From NCBI RefSeq assembly GCF_022829385.1, contig NZ_JAKSXX010000122.1, forward strand, positions 36,039 to 100,038: a DNA stretch of 64,000 bases, in the 5' to 3' direction. Shown piece after piece: positions 47,629 to 55,377 of the stretch (position 1 is its first letter; each line of letters starts with the position of its first letter). The notes below the pieces were generated by a model. It did not search any database. It was not told the DNA's origin and was given only the letters and a program-made list of their open reading frames with translations. The stretch is from Methylobacterium sp. J-070 (GTDB taxonomy: Bacteria; Pseudomonadota; Alphaproteobacteria; Rhizobiales; Beijerinckiaceae). The position numbers were made by a program, and so were the translations under genes.

Positions 47629-47856
47629 CTACTCGGCGCTGAGCGCAGCGAGGTCACTTCTTAGTCGCAAGGCGCGAATACGGTGACCTCGGGCCAACTG
47701 GATCATTCCCTGGGCAACGAGCCCTTCGCCGGCATCGGCAGCGTCCATTGCGATGGCAGCGAGCTGAGACGCGCAAACATCGTCGGTCTCGGCCGCCTGA
47801 GCCAACGTGATCATCAGTTCCAGAACGGCCTCACCCATCGAGGCGAGATAGGCCAC
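47629..47856 (-). CDS. small hypothetical protein
   Basis: A 75-aa helical acidic protein from GTG 47856 (AYLASMGEAVLELMITLAQAAETDD). It lies just after the 76-aa gene on the same strand, so both may be one transcript. No family recognised. Confidence 0.45.
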   Translation of the reverse strand: MAYLASMGEAVLELMITLAQAAETDDVCASQLAAIAMDAADAGEGLVAQGMIQLARGHRIRALRLRSDLAALSAE

Positions 47857-47893
47857 AGCCCGAGCTTGGCCAGCGGCGCTGGCTTGATGCGCC

Positions 47894-48124
47894 TCATCCC
47901 CTCAACGGGAAGCGCTCCATGAACCGCATGCCGTCCCATAGCTCGACCGCGTGACCGGCCACGAACGCCTCAGCCTGACGTAGTGCGTCTTGATCGTCGA
48001 GGGCGGGTAGGTTTTCCAGTCTCGCCACACGCCCGTCAGCGTTGACCAGGAAGGCATGATAGCACGGTGGCACGGGTAGCCGGTCGAGATCGGCAAATCT
48101 CATGTGTTTCGAGTTCGTCGGCAT
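47894..48124 (-). CDS. small conserved hypothetical protein
   Basis: A 76-aa protein from ATG 48124: HMRFADLDRLPVPPCYHAFLV and the ending AVELWDGMRFMERFPL, a type common in this order. The start is in an AT-rich promoter-like region with a terminator for the neighbouring transcript to its right. Function unknown. Confidence 0.65.
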   Translation of the reverse strand: MPTNSKHMRFADLDRLPVPPCYHAFLVNADGRVARLENLPALDDQDALRQAEAFVAGHAVELWDGMRFMERFPLRG

Positions 48125-48237
48125 CACGCCCCTCCGTTCGTGAGAGCACGATGGGTCAGGTCGTCCGCTCGAATCAGAGGTTAGCGAAGATTTAACAATG
48201 CTCACCTAAATTTGATAATATTATACCGATACCAATC

Positions 48238-48265
48238 AAAAAGGCGCGCCGGGTCAGGGCGCGCC
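48238..48265 (-). terminator. rho-independent terminator on the minus strand
   Basis: On the minus strand GGCGCGCC, a 7-base loop and GGCGCGCC are followed by five T. It implies a leftward transcript ending here, although no convincing coding gene is found just to its right. Confidence 0.6.
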
Positions 48266-48724
48266 GAGGTGAGTTGAGAACGGTTCACGGGAAGAACCGA
48301 GTTCAGCCCTAGCATGAAGCCCGGGAACCGATTGCTCATTTGATCGACACGACGAGGAATGCGCCCGTCACCACCGGCCCGTCCCGGAGCCGGCACCCGC
48401 TTGGTGGCGGCCTCCGCGTCGGAGAGCAAAGCCAGCGGGCCCTGCATCGAGATGACGTGCGGGGATTGGCGCTCATACGGGCCGTCGACCGGAGGCGTTC
48501 TCCGGAACTTGATGGCGAGGCTGAAACTTGCGGCCTCTCGATCCCGTAAGGCTCCTCGAAGACCCCGACCCAAGCATGTTCGAAGCATAAGCTTCCGAGC
48601 GTGCCTTAACTTGTCTAATTGGCAAGCTTGATGTTAAATCATTCGGCTTAATTCGGAACAAGTATGGAATTATCCTGTTTTCACGAAGGTTGAATGAGAC
48701 ATTCAGCACTGCAGGAGATCCCGC
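48266..48724. other. intergenic region upstream of the Met-rich protein gene
   Basis: About 460 bases; the right half (48590-48715) is AT-rich and is likely the promoter region of the exported Met/Lys protein operon. Small open frames on both strands show no family, but a minus-strand transcript is suggested by the terminator at 48238-48265. Confidence 0.4.
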
Positions 48725-48946
48725 ATGAAGAAGTTTACTCTCGCCCTCACCGCCCTGGCCGCTCTCGGCGGCGCGTCCCTGGCACCCGGGGCCGCAACGG
48801 CCGCCCCGATGGCCGTCAATGGCCTGCAGTCCGATACCGGCGTGACCCAGGTCCGCATGATGCACGGCGACCGGATGATGATGAAGAAGCGCATGATGAA
48901 GCGCCGGATGATGAAGAAGCGCATGATGATGAAGCGCGGCATGTGA
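48725..48946 (+). CDS. exported Met/Lys-rich pentapeptide-repeat protein (penta_MxKDx-like)
   Basis: A 73-aa protein with a signal peptide (residues 1-27) and a C-terminal tail from about residue 45 built of the units MMKKR, MMKRR, MMKKR and MMMKR, giving 14 Met. It resembles the small exported penta_MxKDx repeat proteins but carries K/R where those have KD. The position 80 bp before a cytochrome b561-molybdoenzyme pair suggests a periplasmic role, for example as oxidisable Met donor or metal binder, which is inference. Confidence 0.8.
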   Translation: MKKFTLALTALAALGGASLAPGAATAAPMAVNGLQSDTGVTQVRMMHGDRMMMKKRMMKRRMMKKRMMMKRGM

Positions 48947-49025
48947 TTTCGAGGCGTCCTACGCTTCCGGAGGTCCCGATCCAGGGGCCTCCACCCATTT
49001 CGAGGATCGCCCCGAGGAAGACCGT

Positions 49026-49913
49026 TTGCCCCGCACCTACCTGACGCGCTCCGCGCCCGACACGGGTGAGGTCGAGACACGACGCTGGATGTTCCGGCAC
49101 CCGGTCGTCATCCGCGTCACGCATTGGGCGAATAGCATCTGCCTCCTCGTGCTGCTGATGAGCGGATTGCAGATCTTCAACGCCCACCCCGCCCTGTACT
49201 GGGGCAAGGTCTCCACCTTCGACACACCGCTGATGGCGATGTCCTCGACGGAGGACGATCCGCCGAAGGGCGTCACCACCATCCTTGGGCGGACCTTCGA
49301 CACCACCGGTTGGCTGGGCTCCTCGGCGGGTGCCGACGGCGAGGCGGCCGACCGCGGCTTCCCGTCCTGGGCGACCCTGCCGAGCGACCAGGACCTAACC
49401 GGCGGCCGAAGCTGGCACTTCTTCTTCGCCTGGGCCTTCGTCCTGAACGGCCTCGCCTACCTGTTCTACGGGCTGGTCAGCGGGCAGCTTCGCTTCCGCG
49501 TGATCCCGTCGCGCGACCAGGTCCGACACTTCGGCGCTTCGGTATGGGAGCACCTGACGCTGCGTTTCCCTGAAGGTGACGAGGCCAAACGCTACAACGT
49601 CATCCAGAAGCTCACCTACCTCGTCGTGCTGTTCGTGCTCCTGCCCGCTCAGGTCCTGGCAGGGCTGGCGATGTCGCCGGCAATGGATGCGGCCTTTCCC
49701 TTTCTGCTGACGCTGTTCGACGGGCGCCAGTCGGCGCGCACGGTCCACTTCGTCGTGGCGGCCCTGCTCGTCCTGTTCGTCGCCGTGCACGTCGCCCTGG
49801 TCGTCCTCTCGGGCTTCCGGAACAACATGCGCGGCATGATCACCGGCTGGTTCGTGATTGAGCGGAAGGTCGAGCCGTTACCGGAGCGGACGTCGACGGA
49901 GGCCGCCTCGTGA
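49026..49913 (+). CDS. cytochrome b561-type membrane subunit
   Basis: A 295-aa protein from TTG 49026, supported by GAGGAAG 8 bp upstream. About four membrane spans carry histidines for two haems (HPVVIRVTHWANS, SWHFFFAWAFVLNG, ARTVHFVVAALLVLFVAVHVALV). It would pass electrons between quinone and the molybdenum enzyme whose start overlaps its stop by 4 nt. Confidence 0.88.
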   Translation: MPRTYLTRSAPDTGEVETRRWMFRHPVVIRVTHWANSICLLVLLMSGLQIFNAHPALYWGKVSTFDTPLMAMSSTEDDPPKGVTTILGRTFDTTGWLGSSAGADGEAADRGFPSWATLPSDQDLTGGRSWHFFFAWAFVLNGLAYLFYGLVSGQLRFRVIPSRDQVRHFGASVWEHLTLRFPEGDEAKRYNVIQKLTYLVVLFVLLPAQVLAGLAMSPAMDAAFPFLLTLFDGRQSARTVHFVVAALLVLFVAVHVALVVLSGFRNNMRGMITGWFVIERKVEPLPERTSTEAAS

Positions 49914-50839
49914 TCCGGCAACCAAGCCGCCGCTCCCTCCTGCTCGGCGCCACCGCCGCCGGTTCCGCGATGCTCGGCGGCTGCGACCGGCTGGGTGACG
50001 CGGAGTGGTTCAAGCGCACGCTGAAGACCGGGGAGGACGCCAACCTGTTCGTCCAGCGCCTGCTTCTCACCGAACGGACGCTGGCACCCGAGTTCGCGGA
50101 CGCCGACATCTCGCCGGTGTTCAAGCCGAACGGGACCGAGGATCCGCCGGATAAGGCCTACAAGGCCCTGGCGAGGGGCAAGTTCGCCAAGTACCGCCTG
50201 GAGATCGGCGGCCTCGTGGAAGCCCCCTTCAAGCTGTCCCTGGCCGAGATGCGCAAGCTTCCGTCCCGCACACAGGTCACCCGCCATGATTGCGTCGAGG
50301 GCTGGAGCGCCATCGGCAAGTGGACCGGCATGCCGCTCGCCGACCTCCTGTCCCGGGCCAAGCTGAGGCCTGAGGCGCGCTACGTGGTGTTCCACTGCGC
50401 CGACACCATGGACCAGGGCGAGGACGACGGCGGGGCGGACACCGCGCAGGATGACGACGCGGACGAGGCGGTCCCCGCCGGCAACGCCACCCCAGCCATG
50501 ACCAAGCAATCGGGTGGCGGGGAAAGCAGGAAGGATTCCGGCGGGCAACAGGCTTCGAAGGATACCGTGGCCGGTGGCGGATCGCCGGTCCGGTACTACG
50601 AGAGCATCGACCTGGTGGACGCGTTCCACCCGCAGACCATCCTCGCCTACGACATGAACGGCAAGGCGCTCCCGGTCTCGAACGGCGCCCCGCTGCGCCT
50701 GCGCGTGGAACGCAACCTCGGCTACAAGCAGGCCAAGTACGTGATGCGCATCGAGGTGGTCGAGAGCTTCGCCGGGATCGGCGAGGGCAAGGGCGGCTAC
50801 TGGGAGGACCAGGGCTACGCGTGGTACGCGGGCATCTGA
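49910..50839 (+). CDS. periplasmic molybdopterin oxidoreductase, sulfite-oxidase/MsrP family
   Basis: A 309-aa protein with a Tat-like signal (PSRRSLLLGATAAGSAMLGGC), possibly a lipoprotein through the Cys after LGG. The molybdopterin domain has RHDCVEGWSAIGKWTGMPL, whose Cys should bind Mo, and VRYYESIDLVDAFHPQTILAY. An insertion at about residues 170-224, Asp/Glu-rich then Ser/Gly/Lys-rich, splits the domain and is not usual for the family. With the b561 it should form an MsrPQ-like or related reductase. The substrate is unknown. Confidence 0.88.
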   Translation: MIRQPSRRSLLLGATAAGSAMLGGCDRLGDAEWFKRTLKTGEDANLFVQRLLLTERTLAPEFADADISPVFKPNGTEDPPDKAYKALARGKFAKYRLEIGGLVEAPFKLSLAEMRKLPSRTQVTRHDCVEGWSAIGKWTGMPLADLLSRAKLRPEARYVVFHCADTMDQGEDDGGADTAQDDDADEAVPAGNATPAMTKQSGGGESRKDSGGQQASKDTVAGGGSPVRYYESIDLVDAFHPQTILAYDMNGKALPVSNGAPLRLRVERNLGYKQAKYVMRIEVVESFAGIGEGKGGYWEDQGYAWYAGI

Positions 50840-50979
50840 GACCGTCCGGGCATGGCTCGCCGGACATCGGCCGGTCGATCCAGGCTGCCATTCGGCGTTC
50901 CCAACCCACCCGGGGAACCTCGGTCCCACAGCGGGCTTGGCCCACGATGCCGGCGTCCCGTCCGGCCACGAGGAACGCC

Positions 50980-51189
50980 ATGCCGAGCGATATCGAGAAA
51001 CACCGAGAGCTGCTCGACGGCCTGAAGGCTGCCATGGGCAAGAACGACGGCGCGTTCGAGCAGGCCGTCACCAGCGCCTTCGAGCACGTCTTCGAGCATC
51101 TGGGCCGCCTGAACTCACACGTCTCGTTGGGAGAGGGTGCCAACGAGGATCGTCCCCTGGAGGACGGGGAATCCGCGACGCTGCGGTAG
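50980..51189 (+). CDS. small helical hypothetical protein
   Basis: A 69-aa protein from ATG 50980 with GAGGAA upstream (MPSDIEKHRELLDGLKAAMG, AFEHVFEHLGRLNSHV). A longer version could start at 50947. Function unknown; downstream of the molybdoenzyme operon. Confidence 0.55.
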   Translation: MPSDIEKHRELLDGLKAAMGKNDGAFEQAVTSAFEHVFEHLGRLNSHVSLGEGANEDRPLEDGESATLR

Positions 51190-51278
51190 GGTCCGGACCT
51201 GCCGCGAGTTTCTCCTCCAAGACCGGCAGGATGGCGCGAGCCCGACCACGGCGATGAGAGCCCGAGGGGCCGGGCAAG

Positions 51279-51458
51279 CTCGATGGAAAGGCCGCACCGG
51301 TCACGGGCGGCGATACCCGCATCGGGCGGGCCATCGCATTCGCCCGCGCGGGGGTCGACGTCGCGATCACCCACTTGCCCGAATAGTAGGCGAACGCGGT
51401 GAACGGTGAGCGCCTGGAACGAGATAAGCCGGGCGGCAGGTGCTCTTCCTGGCGGGCG
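51279..51458 (+). pseudogene. SDR oxidoreductase relic
   Basis: LDGKAAPVTGGDTRIGRAIA continues to VDVAITHLPE and then meets two TAG stops; a short piece (AGRQVLFLAGA) resembles the next family block in another frame. It matches the start of the intact SDR at 13.5-14.4 kb (GKAALITGGDSGIGRAVA, ISYLPEEQ, AGRRALLLPGD). The rest of the gene is absent. Confidence 0.7.
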
Positions 51459-51485
51459 CCCCCCCCGGCTCCTCCGGTGGGCCCC

Positions 51486-51950
51486 CTAGGAAGTCTCGTT
51501 CTGCGATGCCGCACCGGTTGCGGTCATGCGTTCGCTGAGATCCTTCAGTTCCCGACGCAGGTCGGCCAGATGGCCGTCGTCAAGTCCGGTCCGGCAGACG
51601 ACGGATTGCTGCGCGGCTGAGACATCGGCCTCAAGTTGGATGCCCACTTCGGTAAGGGCGACGAGCACGACGCGCCGGTCAACGCCGCGGGTGCGCGTGA
51701 CGAAACCGGCCGCCTCCAGCTTGTCGACGAGCGGGGTCACGGCGTTGGACCCGAGTTGCAGCCGCTCGGCCAAGGCATGGATTGCTGTCATTCCATCCTG
51801 CCATAGGGCCAGCATCACGAGGTACTGCGGATAGGTCAGGCCGAGCTCGGCGAGCATCGGACGATAGGCACGCACCACCGCGTTGGTCGCGGCGTAGAGC
51901 GCGAAGCAGAGCTGGTCGTCCAACCGCAGTCTGGACTTCTTCGAACCCAT
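51486..51950 (-). CDS. ohrR: OhrR-type MarR regulator
   Basis: A 154-aa MarR repressor. DDQLCFALYAATNAVVRAYRP carries the single reactive cysteine (Cys15) that senses organic peroxides in OhrR, followed by GLTYPQYLVMLALW and a winged HTH (LAERLQLGSNAVTPLVDKLEAAGFVTR with RRVVLVALT). No ohr peroxidase gene is adjacent; the divergent neighbours (a short peptide and a MAPEG protein) are candidate targets. Confidence 0.88.
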   Translation of the reverse strand: MGSKKSRLRLDDQLCFALYAATNAVVRAYRPMLAELGLTYPQYLVMLALWQDGMTAIHALAERLQLGSNAVTPLVDKLEAAGFVTRTRGVDRRVVLVALTEVGIQLEADVSAAQQSVVCRTGLDDGHLADLRRELKDLSERMTATGAASQNETS

Positions 51951-52079
51951 AGCTCAAATTCCGTTCAGGTCTGGATGATCCACGCGTGAACGAATGTGTC
52001 AAGCGGTGGAGGATCAAGGTCTTGTGCCGGTCAATCTGACGGGACCCCGATCAAGGGTCCATCGTCGAGGGGAAACGCC

Positions 52080-52178
52080 ATGGCGAAGATCCTGATCGTG
52101 GCCCTTACTGTCGCGCCCCTTTCCGTCACGTCCGCGCTCGCGGTCGACCATGCCGCGATCCGTCACGATGCCTCATAA
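52080..52178 (+). CDS. 32-aa signal-like peptide
   Basis: ATG 52080 after GGGGAAACG gives a hydrophobic peptide (KILIVALTVAPLSVTSALA) and a 12-residue tail. It could be a truncated exported protein or a leader peptide. It is 9 bp before the MAPEG gene. Confidence 0.45.
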   Translation: MAKILIVALTVAPLSVTSALAVDHAAIRHDAS

Positions 52179-52187
52179 GGAAAGCCG

Positions 52188-52586
52188 ATGACCTATCCAG
52201 CTCTGACCGCCTCCTACGCCGGCCTGTTCGCGCTCATCTACGTCGGCCTCTCGGCCTGGGTTATGGCGAGCCGCGTGTCCTCGGACACGCTGCATGGAGA
52301 CGGCGGCAACGAGACGCTGGAGAAGCGCATCCGGACGCAAGGCAACTTCGGCGAGTACGTGCCGCTCGCACTGATCCTCGCCGCCCTGCTCGAAGCGGGC
52401 GGCGGCGGACCGACGCTGGTGCGGACCCTTCTGATCGTCCTCCTGGTCGGTCGTGTCCTGCATCCGTTCGGGATGTTCGCCGCGAAGAACTCGCCGGTGC
52501 AGTTCGCCTGCCGCGGCGGCGGCATTCTTGCCACCATGGGCGTCATCGCTGTGGCTGCCGTAGCCTTGCTTCTGCGGGCCGGTTGA
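52188..52586 (+). CDS. MAPEG family membrane protein
   Basis: A 132-aa protein with four membrane spans and GNFGEYVPLALILAALLEAGG and GRVLHPFGMFAA as in MAPEG glutathione-transferase-related proteins. It may detoxify lipid peroxides with glutathione, which would fit control by the divergent OhrR. GGAAAG precedes ATG 52188. Confidence 0.82.
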   Translation: MTYPALTASYAGLFALIYVGLSAWVMASRVSSDTLHGDGGNETLEKRIRTQGNFGEYVPLALILAALLEAGGGGPTLVRTLLIVLLVGRVLHPFGMFAAKNSPVQFACRGGGILATMGVIAVAAVALLLRAG

Positions 52587-52706
52587 GCGGCGTCGCAATC
52601 CGGAAGGCCAGGAACAACTTCTATTGGCAAGGCCCACCGCGGCGATGACGGCTATCGACCATAGACCGAGCAGGCTAGATGCTAAACGACGACGAAGGAT
52701 GACGGG

Positions 52707-53585
52707 ATGACCATGGACGGCACGGAGGTCCTCAAGAGGACCGTGACGGAGGACGAGGCCGCGATCCTCGGCGACTGGACCGGGGCTCTCAGGGAAAGCG
52801 GGTCGCTCCAGAGCGGCCGCATCCGCGAGGCCGAGCTCCAGACCCAGGCCAAGGCCGTGCTGGCCCAGTTCCGCGACGCCCTGGCCGCCGGAGGCCTCGA
52901 CGCGGACGGCGAGGGCTACGCGTCGTTGCGGGAAACGCTTGCCGACATCTCCCGCTCCCGGGCGATCCAGGGGTTCACGCCGACCGACACGGCCAACTTC
53001 GTGTTCTCGCTGAAGGAGCCCGTCTTCGAGGCGCTCAGGCGGACGTCCGCCGCCGACGCCTCCGCCCTGGCGGCCGGAGTGTGGGCCGGAGGCAAGGTGC
53101 TCGACCGGCTCGGCCTTCACACCATGGAGGTGTTCCTGGCGAGCCGCGAGGATGTGATCGGGCGCCAGGGTCAGGAGATCGCCGAGCTCTCGACCCCGGT
53201 GGTCCGGCTCTGGGACGGTATCCTCGCGCTGCCGCTCATCGGCACCCTCGACAGCGCCCGGACCGGCGTCGTGATGGAGAACCTGCTCCAGGCGATCGTC
53301 GATGAGGAGGCCGAGATCGCCATCATCGACATCACGGGCGTGCCGACCGTCGACACCCTCGTGGCGCAGCACCTGCTGAAGACCGTCGCTGCGGCGCGCC
53401 TGATGGGCGCCGACTGCATCGTCTCCGGCATCCGGCCGCAGATCGCGCAGACCATGGTCCATCTCGGCGTCGAGCTGAACGTCGTCTCGAAGGCGACCTT
53501 GGCCGACGCCTTCGCCGTCGCCCTGAGGCGGACCGGCCGCAAGGTGGTGCGCCAGCAGGCGGCCGTGGCCGAGGAGCGGCGCTGA
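52707..53585 (+). CDS. rsbR: stressosome sensor-scaffold RsbR (RsbRD-type N-domain plus STAS)
   Basis: A 292-aa protein. Residues about 20-155 form an all-helical RsbRD-type N-terminal domain (FVFSLKEPVFEALRR). Residues 160-275 are a STAS domain with LPLIGTLDSART (Thr180) and IDITGVPTVDTLVAQHLL (Thr214), matching the two phosphorylated threonines of RsbR proteins. RsbR and RsbS would build the stressosome particle. It starts an operon of five genes with gaps of 4 bp or less and several overlaps. Confidence 0.92.
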   Translation: MTMDGTEVLKRTVTEDEAAILGDWTGALRESGSLQSGRIREAELQTQAKAVLAQFRDALAAGGLDADGEGYASLRETLADISRSRAIQGFTPTDTANFVFSLKEPVFEALRRTSAADASALAAGVWAGGKVLDRLGLHTMEVFLASREDVIGRQGQEIAELSTPVVRLWDGILALPLIGTLDSARTGVVMENLLQAIVDEEAEIAIIDITGVPTVDTLVAQHLLKTVAAARLMGADCIVSGIRPQIAQTMVHLGVELNVVSKATLADAFAVALRRTGRKVVRQQAAVAEERR

Positions 53586-53589
53586 GGCC

Positions 53590-53994
53590 ATGGACCGTAT
53601 CCCGATCCTCAAGCTCGGTGGCGCCCTCATCGTCACCATCCAAGTCGACATGCACGACCGCCTCGCGCTGGCCCTGGAGGAGGATCTCACCGCGATGATC
53701 GCGCGCACCGGCGCGCGCGGCGTTCTCATCGAGATCTCGGCATTGGAGATCGTCGATTCCTTCATCGGGCGCATGCTGGTGAGCATCGCCGCCGTCTCGC
53801 GCGTGCTCGACGCTGAGACGGTCGTGGCCGGCATGCGGCCGGCGGTCGCCATCACCCTGGTCGAGCTTGGCCTGGAGCTGACCGGCATCAAGACCGCCCT
53901 CAACGTCGAGCGTGGCATGGCGCTGATACAGGCGCGACTCTCCAAGGACGAGGAGGACGGGTACGGGGGTGACCGTGACCGTCACGAAGGCTGA
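53590..53994 (+). CDS. rsbS: stressosome protein RsbS (STAS)
   Basis: A 134-aa single STAS protein, IPILKLGGALIVTIQVDMHD at the start and LIEISALEIVDSFIGRML, with Ser57 at the phosphorylation position. Unphosphorylated RsbS holds the RsbT kinase in the complex. It starts 4 bp after rsbR and overlaps rsbT by 26 nt. Confidence 0.93.
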   Translation: MDRIPILKLGGALIVTIQVDMHDRLALALEEDLTAMIARTGARGVLIEISALEIVDSFIGRMLVSIAAVSRVLDAETVVAGMRPAVAITLVELGLELTGIKTALNVERGMALIQARLSKDEEDGYGGDRDRHEG

Positions 53995-54379
53995 GACCCT
54001 CCCAATCCGCTCCGGCGACGACGTGGTGCGGGTGCGCCAGCGGGTGCGCGCCCTCGCCATCGAGATCGGGCTCGGGCTCGTCGACCAGACCAAGATCGTC
54101 ACCGCGGCGAGCGAGCTCGCCCGGAACACCCTCGACTACGGCGGCGGTGGCGACATGCGGGCCGAGATCGTCCTGGCCGGGATGCGCAAGGGTCTGCGCC
54201 TCACCTTCGAGGATCAGGGCCCCGGCATCGCCGACATCGAGCAGGCGCTGACCGATCACTACACCTCCGGCGGCGGCCTCGGACTCGGCCTTGGCGGAGC
54301 CAAGCGGCTCTCGAACGAGTTCCACATCGAGTCGACGCCCGGGGCAGGCACGCGCGTAACCATCGCGCGGTGGAAGTAG
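53969..54379 (+). CDS. rsbT: stressosome serine kinase RsbT
   Basis: A 136-aa GHKL ATPase from GTG 53969. VRQRVRALAIEIGLGLVDQTKIVTAASELARNTLDYG contains the N-box, DQGPGIAD the G1 box and GGGLGLGLGGAKRL the G2 region. It phosphorylates RsbR and RsbS and is then released to act on an output protein. In this operon the candidate output is the hybrid kinase encoded downstream. Confidence 0.93.
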   Translation: MTVTVTKAETLPIRSGDDVVRVRQRVRALAIEIGLGLVDQTKIVTAASELARNTLDYGGGGDMRAEIVLAGMRKGLRLTFEDQGPGIADIEQALTDHYTSGGGLGLGLGGAKRLSNEFHIESTPGAGTRVTIARWK

Positions 54380-54381
54380 GC

Positions 54382-55377
54382 ATGGACCGGGTCATCGTCA
54401 CCGAAGCGAGCCAGGTGGCCGAGGCGCGGCGGCGCGCTGTCGCCGTGGCGCAGGCCATCGGTTTCGACGAGATCGCCGCCGGACGGGCCGCCCTGGTTGT
54501 GACCGAGCTTGCGACGAATATCGTCAAGTACGGCGTTCCAGGCGAGATCCTCATCGGCACCTACGAGGACGGAACCGGTTTCGGCGTCGAGGTTCTCGCC
54601 CTGGACAAGGGGCCTGGCCTCCACGACCTGGCTTCGGCGTTGCGGGACGGTCACTCGACCGGCGGCAGCGCCGGCGAGGGCCTGGGGGCGGTACGCCGTC
54701 TCGCCGACGCGTTCGACATCGTGTCTCGGCCAGGCTCCGGAACGGCGGTGCTGGCCCGTATGTCCGGCGTTCGTTCCACCTCCCCGGAAGCCGAGGCGAC
54801 CTTCGGTTCCGTGACGGTGCCCCTGAAGGGGGAGACCGCGAACGGCGACGCCTACGGCATCCATGAGCGCGCGGACGGCTGGACGGCCATCGTTGCGGAC
54901 GGCCTCGGGCATGGTCCGGATGCGGCGAAGGCATCCGGGGAGGCCCTTCGACTGTTCCGACGCAACCAGGGCAAGCCGCCAGCCGCGATCCTGTCCGCCA
55001 TCCACGCGGGCCTGTCGCATACGCGGGGCGGCGCGATATCCGTCGCACGCTACGATCGGGACACCTCCACCCTCACGTTCACCGGCATAGGGAACGTCTT
55101 AGGTGCCGTCGTTTCCGGCACGGTGACCAAGCGCACGGTCAGCCTCGCCGGGACGGCAGGGCACGCGGCGCGACGCATCCAGGAGTTCGAGTACCCCATG
55201 CGTCCCGAGGACCTGTTCGTGCTGTGCTCGGACGGTATCGCGACGAACTGGTCGCTCGACGCCCATCCCGGCCTTGCCGAGGCACACCCGTCGCTCGTGG
55301 CCGGCGTGATCTTCCGGGACTTCGCCCGCGCCCGCGACGACGCCACCGTGCTCGTCGTGCGGGGACAGGGCCGATGA
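54382..55377 (+). CDS. RsbX-like phosphatase fused to a GHKL ATPase domain
   Basis: A 331-aa protein from ATG 54382. Residues 1-125 are a second RsbT/RsbW-like ATPase domain (RAALVVTELATNIVKYG, ALDKGPGLHD, GEGLGAVRRL). Residues 140-331 are a PP2C/SpoIIE phosphatase (NGDAYGI, VADGLGHGPDAAKAS, LCSDGIATNW, DDATVLVV). In other stressosomes RsbX resets RsbR/RsbS by dephosphorylation; the added kinase-like domain makes this a combined unit. It overlaps the hybrid kinase as ATGA. Confidence 0.9.
   Translation: MDRVIVTEASQVAEARRRAVAVAQAIGFDEIAAGRAALVVTELATNIVKYGVPGEILIGTYEDGTGFGVEVLALDKGPGLHDLASALRDGHSTGGSAGEGLGAVRRLADAFDIVSRPGSGTAVLARMSGVRSTSPEAEATFGSVTVPLKGETANGDAYGIHERADGWTAIVADGLGHGPDAAKASGEALRLFRRNQGKPPAAILSAIHAGLSHTRGGAISVARYDRDTSTLTFTGIGNVLGAVVSGTVTKRTVSLAGTAGHAARRIQEFEYPMRPEDLFVLCSDGIATNWSLDAHPGLAEAHPSLVAGVIFRDFARARDDATVLVVRGQGR

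Noticed and set aside
48266..48588. 128-codon minus-strand frame near the terminator at 48238
   Set aside because: It reads through the terminator and shows no family; another frame gives only a short plausible ending. Left as unassigned.
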